Origin: JBDHAC01 sp039588215
GTDB lineage: Bacteria; Gemmatimonadota; Gemmatimonadetes; Palauibacterales; Palauibacteraceae
Length of the DNA stretch: 64,000 bases
Direction: 5' to 3'
NCBI GenBank assembly: GCA_039588215.1
Contig: JBDHAD010000015.1
Span: 1 to 64,000 of the forward strand
Shown here piece by piece: positions 26,849 through 35,852 of the stretch (position 1 is the stretch's first letter; each line of letters opens with the position of its first letter). The notes under the pieces are model-generated. The model saw nothing but the letters and a program-made list of their open reading frames with translations. It made no database searches and had not been told where the DNA came from. The position numbers were made by a program, and so were the translations under genes.

Positions 26849-27619
26849 ATGGCCGACACGAAGCTAAGCACGGACTCCGTAATCCCCGCCGAAGTTACCG
26901 AGCTGATCGGTGAGTCTCAGAAGATCCAGGGGTGGATCGAGAAGCTTGCCGAGCTCCGTGACGAGACCACCCCCGCGGTGCTGGCGGAGGTGACATCACG
27001 CCTCTCGACCCACCAGTCCGACTTGAGCAAGACGCTCGACAAACGTCGCACCGATGTCGAGAAGCTCCGAACGGAGCGCGACGAGCAGGCCGCCGAGCTC
27101 GAGGAAGCCAAGCTGCGCTTCGCGGTCGGCGAATACGGATCCGACGAGTGGGACGAGCGACGTGGTCGGATCGAGAGAGGGCTTCAGTCGATCAAGGACC
27201 GGCTCTCCGCGGAGGACGCCACGCTCGACGAGCTCCAGGCGATACTGGCGAGCATTCCGCCGGAGGGGAGCGCGACCAAAGGAGCGCAGGAGCCAGCCGC
27301 AGCGCCGGCGTGGATGGCGAGCGCCGCGGCCACGGAGGCGGTCTCGGAGGTTGCGGCAGAGGGCACGGCCGAGGCCCCGAAGAAGGAACCCGCAAAGACA
27401 GCGGAGGAAGCAGACGCGGAGAAACCGGAGAAGATGGCTGCGACCGCCGCGAAGTCGGGGGCGAAGGACAAAGAAGGCGGCGAAGCCGAGGGTGATGAGG
27501 GAGAGTACCTCGACGAGCTCGAGTTCTTGGAGTCGCTCTCGCTCGAGGAATCAGATCGATTCGACGCCGTATCAGCGATGTTGGACGAGGAAGAAGGCGG
27601 GAAGGGCGGTTCCGAGTAA
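26849..27619 (+). CDS. Acidic coiled-coil protein (unrecognised)
   Basis: A 256-residue soluble protein. Residues 20-135 are strongly predicted coiled coil (LSKTLDKRRTDVEKLRTERD and similar heptads). Residues 145-215 are an Ala/Glu/Lys-rich disordered segment. The C-terminal 45 residues are very acidic (YLDELEFLESLSLEESDRFD). I do not recognise a family; the architecture suggests an adaptor or structural protein. It sits between pyrC and rpsT and shares a bidirectional terminator with the latter. Confidence 0.7.
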   Translation: MADTKLSTDSVIPAEVTELIGESQKIQGWIEKLAELRDETTPAVLAEVTSRLSTHQSDLSKTLDKRRTDVEKLRTERDEQAAELEEAKLRFAVGEYGSDEWDERRGRIERGLQSIKDRLSAEDATLDELQAILASIPPEGSATKGAQEPAAAPAWMASAAATEAVSEVAAEGTAEAPKKEPAKTAEEADAEKPEKMAATAAKSGAKDKEGGEAEGDEGEYLDELEFLESLSLEESDRFDAVSAMLDEEEGGKGGSE

Positions 27620-27647
27620 CCCGGGCGAGCGTCTCCGATCGCCCGGG
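27620..27647. terminator. Bidirectional terminator hairpin
   Basis: CCCGGGCGA and TCGCCCGGG form a perfect 9-bp stem with a 10-base loop between the convergent coiled-coil gene and rpsT. No strong T tract is present on either strand. Confidence 0.65.
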
Positions 27648-27654
27648 CCGGGGC

Positions 27655-27915
27655 TTACTCCTGGGTGAGACGCAAGACGTGGCGCGCGACGCGCGCCTTC
27701 TGCCGTGCGGCGGCGTTCGGTTCGATGATCCGTCGCTGCGCAGCCCGATCCAACACCGAATACAACTCGGGCAGCGCCGAGTTGGCCTCTTCAGCCGATT
27801 CCATGCTCAAGATCGTCTTGGTCCGCGTTCGGATCTCGGATCTGACGGTCCGATTCTGAAGCCGACGGGCTCGCGACTGGCGCAGCCGTTTCTTCGCACT
27901 GGCGTTGTTTGGCAC
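27655..27915 (-). CDS. rpsT: 30S ribosomal protein S20
   Basis: An 86-residue basic protein of the small ribosomal subunit. The start MPNNASAKKRLRQSRARRLQ and the later LDRAAQRRIIEPNAAARQKARVAR are diagnostic of bS20, which binds 16S rRNA helices 9 and 44. It is monocistronic on the minus strand. Confidence 0.95.
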   Translation of the reverse strand: MPNNASAKKRLRQSRARRLQNRTVRSEIRTRTKTILSMESAEEANSALPELYSVLDRAAQRRIIEPNAAARQKARVARHVLRLTQE

Positions 27916-28061
27916 GTGGTCGTCTCTCGTGTCGCTCGTGGTTACCGCGCGGTGCGGGAGCAGCCATGGCTCGATCCCGGCCCGCGGAAAGATTGGAAAC
28001 CTATAAAGCTACTCGGGGACCGGGTCATGCTCAAGGCCCCCGGCCAGCACCCGCCGTCCCG

Positions 28062-28730
28062 ATGATGCAGGAACTCTCCGGTCTTCTCGTCTTCTTTCCG
28101 GTGCTGCTCGTATCGATCGTCCTGCACGAGTACGCTCATGCCAGAGTCGCGGTCGCGCAGGGCGACCCCACTCCGGCGCAGCTCGGTCGAGTCACCCTGA
28201 ATCCGCTCCCGCACCTCGATCCAGTCGGTAGCCTGGTCGTCCCCGCCGCTTTGTGGTTCATGTCGGCGGGATTTCTCTTTGGGTGGGCGCGTCCCGTGCC
28301 CGTGGTGCCGCGCAATTTCCGCAATTACCGTCGAGGGGACCTGCTGACCTCACTGGCCGGTGTGGGAGCGAACTTCCTGTTGGCCGTGTGCTTCATTCTG
28401 CTTGCGGTGGGCTTCGAGCACCTCGAACGCAACCTCGCCGGCGGTGCCGCGGCGGTGGTGGGCGACCTGGGCCGAATGGTCCGATTCGGATTGTGGTTCA
28501 ATATCCTCCTCGGGTTTTTCAACCTGCTTCCGATCCCTCCGTTGGACGGCTCGCGAGTTCTCTACCACCTGTTGCCGCCCGCACTTGGAGCGCGCTATCG
28601 CGAAGTCGGGCAATACGGCATGTTGCTCCTGTTCGCGGCTTTCTTCATCCCGGGGATGCTGAGCGTCCTCTTGTGGCCGGTCGAGGCGCTGACCGGGCTC
28701 GCGAACGACTTGATCGCGTTGTTGACCTGA
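28062..28730 (+). CDS. Site-2-protease-family membrane peptidase (M50)
   Basis: A 222-residue polytopic metalloprotease of the short M50B type. The zinc motif HEYAH is in the first helix (VLLVSIVLHEYAHARVA, residues about 16-32). The third ligand is in LLPIPPLDGSRVLYHLLPP. There is no PDZ or CBS domain, so the substrate is unknown. Paired ATGs at 28062 and 28065 are the start; the longer open frame lacks membrane sequence. It precedes scpA by 55 bases, an arrangement found in many bacteria. Confidence 0.9.
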   Translation: MMQELSGLLVFFPVLLVSIVLHEYAHARVAVAQGDPTPAQLGRVTLNPLPHLDPVGSLVVPAALWFMSAGFLFGWARPVPVVPRNFRNYRRGDLLTSLAGVGANFLLAVCFILLAVGFEHLERNLAGGAAAVVGDLGRMVRFGLWFNILLGFFNLLPIPPLDGSRVLYHLLPPALGARYREVGQYGMLLLFAAFFIPGMLSVLLWPVEALTGLANDLIALLT

Positions 28731-28785
28731 TCGCATACGGGAGGACAGGAGGACTGGTGTCGGGTCTGGACCGTTTCAGGCGCGG

Positions 28786-29574
28786 GTGCAGGAGTTGAGT
28801 TCCGTCCGGACCCCGAACCGCCTCCCGAGCCAACACGGTTTCGAGCCGTTCGTCGTCGAGCTGGACCGTTTTCAAGGGCCGCTCGATCTGCTCCTCCACC
28901 TGATTCGCGCTCAGGACATCGACATCTTCGATATCCCGATTGCGAGGATCACCTCCCAGTTCCAGGCGGCTCTCACCGAGGGCCTGGAGCGTGTCGAGCT
29001 GGACCGGGCGGGCGAATTCCTCGAACTGGCCGCGACGTTGGTGCGCATCAAGGCGCAGCTGCTCCTGCCGCGTCCCGGCGATGCAGATTGGACGGAGGAC
29101 CCGCGCGCCGAGCTCGTCCGGCGTCTGCTCGAGTACGAGCTTTTCCAAGAGGTCGCGCACGTGCTGGCCGGGGCGGAGGCCAACCGCGCGAGGCATTTCG
29201 GGAAGGGCTACCTGGAAGCGCGCCCCCGCCCGCGCGAGCGTCCGAGCCTGACGACCACGCTCGAGGAGTGGCTGGACGCGGCGTGGGAGATCCCGGAGCC
29301 ACTGCCGGAGTTACTGCACGTGGCGCCGATTCAGCTCGTCACCGTCGAGGAGAAGATGTCGCTGATCGAGGCGCGGCTCGGCCGCAACGACCGCCTGTTG
29401 TTCAGCCGCTTGTTCAGCTCGTGGAAGCAGCGTTCACACGTCGTCGCATCGCTCCTGGCAAGCCTCGAGCTCGCGAAGCAAGAGGTACTGCGAATCGAGC
29501 AGGTGAAGCGGTTCGGTTCGATTTGGCTGTTCTCCCGCAAGAAGTCCACGCAGGAGCCGGAGGAAACTGCATGA
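28786..29574 (+). CDS. scpA: Segregation and condensation protein A (kleisin)
   Basis: A 262-residue kleisin of the SMC-ScpAB condensin. The N-terminal motif FEPFVVELDRFQGPLDLLLH and LIRAQDIDIFDIPIARIT, plus LELAATLVRIKAQLLLPR, are diagnostic. The C-terminal winged-helix half contains VASLLASLELAKQEVLRIEQ. The start is GTG. Its stop overlaps the scpB start as ATGA. Confidence 0.95.
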   Translation: MQELSSVRTPNRLPSQHGFEPFVVELDRFQGPLDLLLHLIRAQDIDIFDIPIARITSQFQAALTEGLERVELDRAGEFLELAATLVRIKAQLLLPRPGDADWTEDPRAELVRRLLEYELFQEVAHVLAGAEANRARHFGKGYLEARPRPRERPSLTTTLEEWLDAAWEIPEPLPELLHVAPIQLVTVEEKMSLIEARLGRNDRLLFSRLFSSWKQRSHVVASLLASLELAKQEVLRIEQVKRFGSIWLFSRKKSTQEPEETA

Positions 29575-30293
29575 CCCCCGAGCAGATCATCGAGGCGACG
29601 CTGTTCGCGAGCCAAACGCCTCTCACACCCGCCGAGCTGGCGCGAGCCGACGAATCGCTCGATGTCCCACGTGTGAGAGATGCGCTGCTGGCGCTCAGAG
29701 AGCGCTACGATGAAGAGGAGCGCGCTTTCCAACTCTATCAGCTCGGAGACGGGTACCAACTCCTGACACGCCCCGAGTACGCGCCCTATCTGGAGCGTTT
29801 CGATTCGGTCGCCCGCCCACCCGCCTTGTCGCGCGCGGCTCTCGAGGCCCTGGCTATCATCGCGTATCGGCAACCGATCGGCCGGCTCGAGATCGAGGAG
29901 ATCAGGGGAGTGGTATCCACGACGGTCCTCCGCACGCTCCAAGATTGGGAACTGATCGGCGTCGTCGGTCGTGGCGAGGGGCTCGGTCGCCCCATGCTGT
30001 ACGGGACCACGCGGTTGTTTCTGGATCACTTCGGTTTTCAAGACCTGGCGGAACTGCCCAGACCGCAGGACCTCCCGGTTGCGTTGCGTGGGTCGGAGGT
30101 GGCCGTCGAGGGCGAGGCGACACATGCATCCGATGCGGAGTCGTCTCGACAGGGGGAGTCGGACCGGGAAGACCCGGTCTCTCCGGAGGAGGACATCTCC
30201 ACAACGAGCTCGTCCAACGGTCGCGGTCAGAGCCAAGATGGCCCTCACGGCTCCGGGAACGGATCCCGTCCGACGCCACAGGGGTCCGCCTGA
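29571..30293 (+). CDS. scpB: Segregation and condensation protein B
   Basis: A 240-residue double winged-helix partner of ScpA and SMC. Signatures are QIIEATLFASQTPLTPAELA, LSRAALEALAIIAYRQPIGR and IEEIRGVVSTTVLRTLQDWELI, then GRPMLYGTTRLFLDHFGF. The last 60 residues are a Ser/Gly/Glu-rich tail beyond the core. It is coupled to scpA by ATGA and followed after 3 bases by the pseudouridine synthase. Confidence 0.95.
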   Translation: MTPEQIIEATLFASQTPLTPAELARADESLDVPRVRDALLALRERYDEEERAFQLYQLGDGYQLLTRPEYAPYLERFDSVARPPALSRAALEALAIIAYRQPIGRLEIEEIRGVVSTTVLRTLQDWELIGVVGRGEGLGRPMLYGTTRLFLDHFGFQDLAELPRPQDLPVALRGSEVAVEGEATHASDAESSRQGESDREDPVSPEEDISTTSSSNGRGQSQDGPHGSGNGSRPTPQGSA

Positions 30294-30296
30294 AGC

Positions 30297-31028
30297 GTGC
30301 GGCTCCAGAAGTTCCTCGCTCGGTCGGGTGTCGCGTCACGCCGCAAGAGCGAAGAGTTGATCGCTTCGGGCCGCGTTCGAGTGGACGGCGAGGTCGTGAC
30401 GCGCCCAGGATCGAGCGTGGACCCCGCGACCCAGCAGGTGCAGGTGGACGGACGCGCCGTTCGGCTGGAAGCGACGCTCTGGTTGGCGCTGCACAAGCCT
30501 CCGGGCGTCATCTGCAGTCGAGGGGACCCGCGCGGCCGGCCCACGATCTACGAGTCGCTTCCGGCAGAGGCGAGGGGCCTGTTCCACGTCGGCAGGTTGG
30601 ATTACATGAGCGAGGGGCTCATCCTGCTGTCCAACGATGGAGACACGACGCATGGGCTCCTGCACCCGAGCCGCGAGATCCCGCGACGCTACGAGTTGGA
30701 GTTGGTCGGCCCTGTGCCGCGGGACTTGCCCGGCCGCCTTCGAGATGGACTCCTTCTCGAGGATGGTCCGGCCGCAGCCGATCGGGCGCGCTTCCTGACA
30801 TCCGCGGAGTCGGAGCGGCCGAGGATCGAGATCGAGCTGCATGAAGGGCGGAATCGCGAGATCCGCCGAATGATGAAAGATCTGAATGTTCGGATTCGAA
30901 CGTTAAAGAGAACCGCGCTCGGCCCGATCGAGTTGGGCGAGCTTCCACGCGGGGCGTACCGACCCCTGGACCGACAGGAGGTTGACGCCCTGCGGGCGAT
31001 CGCCGGCACGATGAACGGGCGGGAGTAG
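30297..31028 (+). CDS. RluB/RsuA-family pseudouridine synthase
   Basis: A 243-residue rRNA pseudouridine synthase. An S4 RNA-binding domain (MRLQKFLARSGVASRRKSEE) is followed by the catalytic domain with LHKPPGVICS, the Asp-containing GRLDYMSEGLILLSNDGD and EIELHEGRNREIRRMM. Position downstream of scpB and similarity of these motifs suggest RluB (23S rRNA U2605). The start is GTG, 3 bases after scpB. RluB versus RsuA/RluE is not settled by sequence reading. Confidence 0.92.
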   Translation: MRLQKFLARSGVASRRKSEELIASGRVRVDGEVVTRPGSSVDPATQQVQVDGRAVRLEATLWLALHKPPGVICSRGDPRGRPTIYESLPAEARGLFHVGRLDYMSEGLILLSNDGDTTHGLLHPSREIPRRYELELVGPVPRDLPGRLRDGLLLEDGPAAADRARFLTSAESERPRIEIELHEGRNREIRRMMKDLNVRIRTLKRTALGPIELGELPRGAYRPLDRQEVDALRAIAGTMNGRE

Positions 31029-31045
31029 CGGCCAGGAGGATAAGA

Positions 31046-32701
31046 GTGCAGGTCACCGGCCGGTGCGTTCTCATGCTCGGAGGCTCCGGGCTAGTGGGGC
31101 GCGCCATAGGGGCGCGGCTATTGCCGTTCAAGCCATCTCGACTCGTCATCGGTGCGCTGCGGGAGGATGAAGCGCAGGAGACGGTCGACTTTCTGCGGTC
31201 CCAACCCGACACCTGCGACATCGAGATCGTCGCGGAATGGGGCAACGTCTTCCAGCGAGAGTCGCTTCGGCACCGGGATCGCCGTGAGGTGCTCGATGAC
31301 CCCGAGGCGAGGCGCGAGCTGCTGTGGGACGTGTTTGGCGTCCTGGACGAGGAGGCCTTCGCGCGCTCCACGCTCGTGACCCAGCTTACGCTCCACCGAC
31401 CAACGGTCGTGATCGACTGCATCAACACGGCCACGGCCATCGCGTACCAAAACGTCTACGAATCGGCGGGTCGTCTGTGGAGCGAGGGGAAGGAGGGGGG
31501 AGCCGACCTCTCCGTGATCGAGGCACACCTCACGACCCTCTACCTGCCGCAGCTCATCCGACACGTCCAGCTTCTGCTCGAGGGTCTCCGGCGCGCGGAA
31601 AGCGCCGCATACGTGAAGATCGGAACCTCCGGCACGGGGGGAATGGGGCTCAACGTCCCGTTCACCCACTCCGAGGAGAAGCCCTCTCGCGAGCTCCTGG
31701 CCAAAGCGAGTGTCGCCGGGGCCCATTCGATCCTGTTGTTTCTGATGGGTCGAACACCCGATGCGCCGGCCGTGGTCGAGATCAAGCCAACCGCCGCGAT
31801 CGCGTGGAAGAGCATCGGCTTCGGACCGATCACCCGAGGTGGCCGCCCGATCCCGCGCTACGACGCGACCCGCCCGGTCGGAGTCGAGGAGGCGTTCTCC
31901 CAAGCCGATCAGAGGGCGTACGAAGACACGGGTGATGTGCTGGAATCCGTGTATCTGGACGCCGGCGAAAACGGGATGTTCTCCCTCTCCGAGTTCGAGA
32001 CGATCTCCTCGCTCCGAATGATGGAGATCGTGACTCCCGAGGAGATCGCCGATGCCGTAGTCGATGAGCTGGAAGGACGCCCCACCGGACGCGATGTGGT
32101 GGCCGCGCTCGACGGGAGCGTGCTCGGCCCCACCTATCGAGGGGGCATGCTGCGCGAGGTGGCGCTCAGCCACATGGAAGCGCTCGAGGAAGAACACGGG
32201 GTCCGGTCGGTCGCGTTCGAGATGTTGGGACCGCCGCTTCTAAACAAACTGCTGTTCGAGGCAACGATCCTGGAACGGCTGTTCGTAGAGTTGCCGGTGG
32301 CCATGGAGCTGGATCCGGACGAGACCTCGGAGCGGGCGCATCGGCTGATCGAGGAGGATGCCCGCTTGAGGACGGACATCCTGTCCATCGGGATACCGAT
32401 CCTGCTCCCCGACGGTCGGTTGCTACGGGGAGGGGAGATCAAGATCGGTCCGCGCGAAGGAGAAGACGTGAACGTCGACCGCCTCGCGTACCACGGGTGG
32501 GTGGATCTTCGGGCCGCGTGCTGGGTCCAATGGCGGGATCGCTGCCGGCGCCTAGACGAAATCCGCCGAACGTCCCCGGGCGCGGAGGCGGGCTCGTTGA
32601 CGGACTTGGATCGGCGGGCGTGGTCGACTCGGATCAGGGCCGGCACGCTCGCGGCGCTCGTCCTCCGTGAGGAGGAAGGCGGCAGTCGCATCAAACAGTG
32701 A
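31046..32701 (+). CDS. Large Rossmann-fold NAD(P)-binding protein, function unknown
   Basis: A 551-residue protein starting with a dinucleotide-binding fingerprint, VLMLGGSGLVGRAIGARLL, as in extended SDR/epimerase proteins. SDR-like continuity is visible through VVIDCINTATAIAYQNVYES and VKIGTSGTGGMGLNVPFTHS. The roughly 250 C-terminal residues (from MMEIVTPEEIADAVVDELEG) have no signature I recognise. The start is GTG with AGGAGGATAAGA upstream, a strong site. It lies 17 bases after the pseudouridine synthase and upstream of moxR, so it may belong to the same transcript. Confidence 0.72.
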   Translation: MQVTGRCVLMLGGSGLVGRAIGARLLPFKPSRLVIGALREDEAQETVDFLRSQPDTCDIEIVAEWGNVFQRESLRHRDRREVLDDPEARRELLWDVFGVLDEEAFARSTLVTQLTLHRPTVVIDCINTATAIAYQNVYESAGRLWSEGKEGGADLSVIEAHLTTLYLPQLIRHVQLLLEGLRRAESAAYVKIGTSGTGGMGLNVPFTHSEEKPSRELLAKASVAGAHSILLFLMGRTPDAPAVVEIKPTAAIAWKSIGFGPITRGGRPIPRYDATRPVGVEEAFSQADQRAYEDTGDVLESVYLDAGENGMFSLSEFETISSLRMMEIVTPEEIADAVVDELEGRPTGRDVVAALDGSVLGPTYRGGMLREVALSHMEALEEEHGVRSVAFEMLGPPLLNKLLFEATILERLFVELPVAMELDPDETSERAHRLIEEDARLRTDILSIGIPILLPDGRLLRGGEIKIGPREGEDVNVDRLAYHGWVDLRAACWVQWRDRCRRLDEIRRTSPGAEAGSLTDLDRRAWSTRIRAGTLAALVLREEEGGSRIKQ

Positions 32702-32773
32702 GGCGAAGAAGACGACAGGATGACCCGATTCGGGCCGCGGGTTGGCCCGCTAGCACATACTGAAACGGAGCCC

Positions 32774-33796
32774 ATGAACTCACACGCAAGCGCCGTCGGC
32801 ACCATCACCGACGCCGATCTGGAACGCCAGACAGACGCGATCCGCGAAGCCGGCCAATTCATCGCCGATGTGAGGACGGCGCTCAGCCTCCGCATCGTGG
32901 GGCAGGAGGCGCTCGTGGACCGGGTGATCATGAGCGTGCTCACGGGCGGGCACATCCTGCTCGAAGGAGTCCCGGGCCTCGCGAAGACACTGACCGTGCG
33001 CACGCTCGCCGATGCGATCCACGCGACGTTCCGCCGGATTCAGTTCACCCCGGATCTCCTACCTGCCGACGTGGTCGGGACACTGGTGTGGGAGGAGCGG
33101 GCCGGGAAGTTCACCACGAAACATGGGCCCATCTTCGCCAACATCGTCCTGGCCGACGAGGTGAACCGCGCGCCTGCCAAGGTGCAGTCGGCGTTGCTGG
33201 AAGCCATGCAGGAGCGCCAGGTCACGATCGGGGAAGAGACCCACCCGCTGCCTGTGCCGTTTCTGGTGCTCGCCACGCAGAACCCGATCGAGCATGAGGG
33301 CACCTATCCGTTGCCCGAGGCGCAGGTGGACCGATTCATGTTCAAGGTCTGGGTGGACTACCCGAGTCGTGAGGAAGAGCGCGAGGTCATGCGCCGGATG
33401 AAGGACGAGATCCTGGCCCCCGTGGACCCCGTCGTGGAGCCGACTGACATCCTGGCCGCGCGTAGTCTCCTCTCTTCCGTCTACCTGGACGAGCGGATCG
33501 AGGACTACATCCTGAACCTGGTGCTGAGCACGCGGGAGCCGGCCGCGGCCGGTCTGGATGATCTGTCGGATTGGGTGGAATACGGCGCCTCACCCAGGGC
33601 CACCATCTATCTAGCTCGCGGAGCCCGGGCGCACGCCTTCCTTCATGGGCGCGCGTACGTGGTGCCCGAGGACGTCCAGGCGATCGCGCGCGATGTGATG
33701 CGTCACCGTCTAGTGCTCACCTTCCAGGCGGAGGCGGAGCAGGTGGATCCGGAGCAGATTCTCGATCGCTTGCTGGAGGCCACGCCGCTGCCGTGA
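32774..33796 (+). CDS. MoxR-family AAA+ ATPase
   Basis: A 340-residue MoxR ATPase, a chaperone-like partner of VWA-domain proteins. Walker A is LEGVPGLAKTLTVRTLAD, Walker B is IVLADEVNRAPAKVQSALLE, and sensor 1 is FLVLATQNPIEHEGTYPLPE. The ATG at 32774 follows CGGAG; an in-frame ATG at 32720 is possible. Its stop overlaps the next gene as GTGA. It heads the MoxR-DUF58-Bat cluster. Confidence 0.94.
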   Translation: MNSHASAVGTITDADLERQTDAIREAGQFIADVRTALSLRIVGQEALVDRVIMSVLTGGHILLEGVPGLAKTLTVRTLADAIHATFRRIQFTPDLLPADVVGTLVWEERAGKFTTKHGPIFANIVLADEVNRAPAKVQSALLEAMQERQVTIGEETHPLPVPFLVLATQNPIEHEGTYPLPEAQVDRFMFKVWVDYPSREEEREVMRRMKDEILAPVDPVVEPTDILAARSLLSSVYLDERIEDYILNLVLSTREPAAAGLDDLSDWVEYGASPRATIYLARGARAHAFLHGRAYVVPEDVQAIARDVMRHRLVLTFQAEAEQVDPEQILDRLLEATPLP

Positions 33797-34725
33797 GGCT
33801 GCCGAGGCTCCTCCGGCTGCGTGAGCCGGAGCCGTCCACGGCGGACCGCCAGGACCTGGCCAGCCACGTCCGCCGCATCGAGCTGACCGCACGGAGGCTC
33901 ATGGACAGTCCTGCGCTGGGCCATTACGAATCCGTGTTTCGCGGCCACGGCATCGAGTTCTCCGAGGTGCGCGCCTACCAACCCGGCGATCCGTTCCAGT
34001 CCATCGACTGGAAGGTCACCGCACGCATGCGACGGCCGTACGTGAAGCGGTTCGTTGAGGAGCGAGAGCTGACCGTGCTGCTCGTCGTCGATGTGTCGGC
34101 CTCCAACGATTTCGGAACGCGCGGGAAGCTCAAGCGCAGACTCGCGGCAGAAGTCGCCGGGGTGCTCGCGCTGGCCGCCATGCGGAGTCAGGACCGCGTC
34201 GGGCTGCTTCTGTTCACGGATAGGGTCGAGCGATACATTCGCCCGCTGCGCGGCCGCAACCGCAGCCTACGCCTCCTGTACGAGCTCCTCTCGCATCGCC
34301 CGAAAGGACGCGGCACCGATATCGGGCAGGCCCTGATCACCGCCACTCGCCTGCTGCCGGTACGCTCCTTGGTGTTCGTGTTGTCGGACTTCACCGGCGA
34401 CGCTCACCTCATGCAGCCCTTTCTGGCTGTGTCATCGCGGCACGATGTGGTGGCGATCGACATCCGCGACCGAGCCGAGGAAGCCCTACCGGAGGCCGGT
34501 TGGGTGGAGGTGGAGGATCCGGAGACCGGCGAGCGCGCCGTCGTGGATCTGCTCGATCGGCGGGTCCGCGCCGCCCTCGAAAGACACGCCGATGAAGAGG
34601 AACGCCGACTCACGGAGGTGTTGCAGCGGTCGCGCGTGGACCGGATAAGCGTCCGTGGAGACGAACCGTACGTGCCGGCGCTCGCCGCGTTCTTCGCGGC
34701 GCGCGGCCGTCGGAGAAGGCGATGA
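33793..34725 (+). CDS. DUF58 domain protein (VWA-like)
   Basis: A 310-residue protein of the DUF58 family that normally pairs with MoxR. The core signature is VFRGHGIEFSEVRAYQPGDP followed by IDWKVTARMRRPYVKRF, then a VWA-like fold with a MIDAS-like LLVVDVSASNDFG and RGTDIGQALITATRLLP. The start GTG overlaps the moxR stop; the longer open frame upstream belongs to moxR DNA. No membrane helix is evident, so it is probably cytoplasmic. Confidence 0.92.
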   Translation: MRLPRLLRLREPEPSTADRQDLASHVRRIELTARRLMDSPALGHYESVFRGHGIEFSEVRAYQPGDPFQSIDWKVTARMRRPYVKRFVEERELTVLLVVDVSASNDFGTRGKLKRRLAAEVAGVLALAAMRSQDRVGLLLFTDRVERYIRPLRGRNRSLRLLYELLSHRPKGRGTDIGQALITATRLLPVRSLVFVLSDFTGDAHLMQPFLAVSSRHDVVAIDIRDRAEEALPEAGWVEVEDPETGERAVVDLLDRRVRAALERHADEEERRLTEVLQRSRVDRISVRGDEPYVPALAAFFAARGRRRRR

Positions 34726-35852
34726 CGCGGCACCCGGCGACGGCTCGAGCGGAGGAGCGCGGCCGGGGGAACGGGGCCGGCCGCGCCGACGGATCGCCGG
34801 GCCTGCGTCCGCCCGTTCTCGTCCTTCTCGCTCTCGTCGTTGTGGCCATCTGGCTTCTGTTTCTGGAACCGATCGGTCGTCCGCGGGCCGATTTGCCGCT
34901 CCCGGCTGCCGGGGCGGACAGGCAACTCGTAGTGGCGCTGGAGCCGGATTCGGTACGGGTCGGCGAGCCTTTCATCCTCGGCATCACGATGCGGAACGAG
35001 ACGCCGGGCGAGGTGCAGTTCCCGCCCTTGCTCACGCTCCCCGACGAGCTGGAGCAGACCGGTGGGGCCGAGGTCAGGGCGTCGGAGGACCAGCACGAAT
35101 GGCGCGCCTACTACCCGTTGGTCGCGTGGCGAGCCGAACAAACCGAGATCCCCGAGTTCTCGATCGGGACGCTCGTGCCGGGAGCCGACGCCCCGCGCGA
35201 GGTTCTTGTCCGGCCTCCGGTCGTAGAGGTCCTGTCGGTGTTGCCCGATTCCACCGAGGAGGAGTTGGAGCTACGCGAGGCACGCCCTCTCCTGAGGATT
35301 CGGGGGCCGCACTGGGCGTGGCTGCTGCTCGGCTTGCTCGCCTTGGCTCCCCTCTGGTACTGGTGGAGCCGCCGCACGTCACTGGCCGCGATGGGTCCGC
35401 CGTTGTCTCCCGGCGAGCACGCTCTCCATGCCTTGGCCGAGCTTCGGGCTCGCACCAAGCGCGGCGAGCTGGACGGAGCCGAGCTGTTCGACGGGGTCGA
35501 GGGCACGCTTCGCGGATACGTCCAGACCACGCGGGCTTGGCGGCCCGGTCAGGCGCTCGAAGACCTCGCCAAGGGTGACTCGGGATTGGCCGGGGCGCTG
35601 GCTCGGTCCGCCCTCGCGCGCTTCGCGCGGCTGAAGACTTCGCTCGAGTCTTCGCTGGCCGCGATCGACTCGGCGATCAAGTTCGTGCGCCGCGACTCGG
35701 AGCCCGAGCCGCCGACCGGAGGCTCGGACGCCGCAGGCTCGGCGGCCGAGACGATCTCCGGCTCCGAGACGGCCTCCGGCTCCGACGCGGAGCGCAAACC
35801 GACGCGGCACCTGGGCGAGGAAGACGACGCGTCCGGGGGAAGCGCGTCATGA
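34722..35852 (+). CDS. BatD/DUF4381-like membrane protein of the Bat cluster
   Basis: A 376-residue protein with a hydrophobic helix at about 30-48, a beta-rich periplasmic domain (VVALEPDSVRVGEPFILGIT), a second helix (WAWLLLGLLALAPLWYWWSR, about 202-221) and a cytoplasmic helical tail. The tail ends in a Ser/Gly/Glu-rich disordered stretch. Layout and place between DUF58 and BatA match BatD- or DUF4381-like partners, but sequence identity to either cannot be asserted by eye. Overlaps at both ends are ATGA. Confidence 0.75.
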   Translation: MTRHPATARAEERGRGNGAGRADGSPGLRPPVLVLLALVVVAIWLLFLEPIGRPRADLPLPAAGADRQLVVALEPDSVRVGEPFILGITMRNETPGEVQFPPLLTLPDELEQTGGAEVRASEDQHEWRAYYPLVAWRAEQTEIPEFSIGTLVPGADAPREVLVRPPVVEVLSVLPDSTEEELELREARPLLRIRGPHWAWLLLGLLALAPLWYWWSRRTSLAAMGPPLSPGEHALHALAELRARTKRGELDGAELFDGVEGTLRGYVQTTRAWRPGQALEDLAKGDSGLAGALARSALARFARLKTSLESSLAAIDSAIKFVRRDSEPEPPTGGSDAAGSAAETISGSETASGSDAERKPTRHLGEEDDASGGSAS

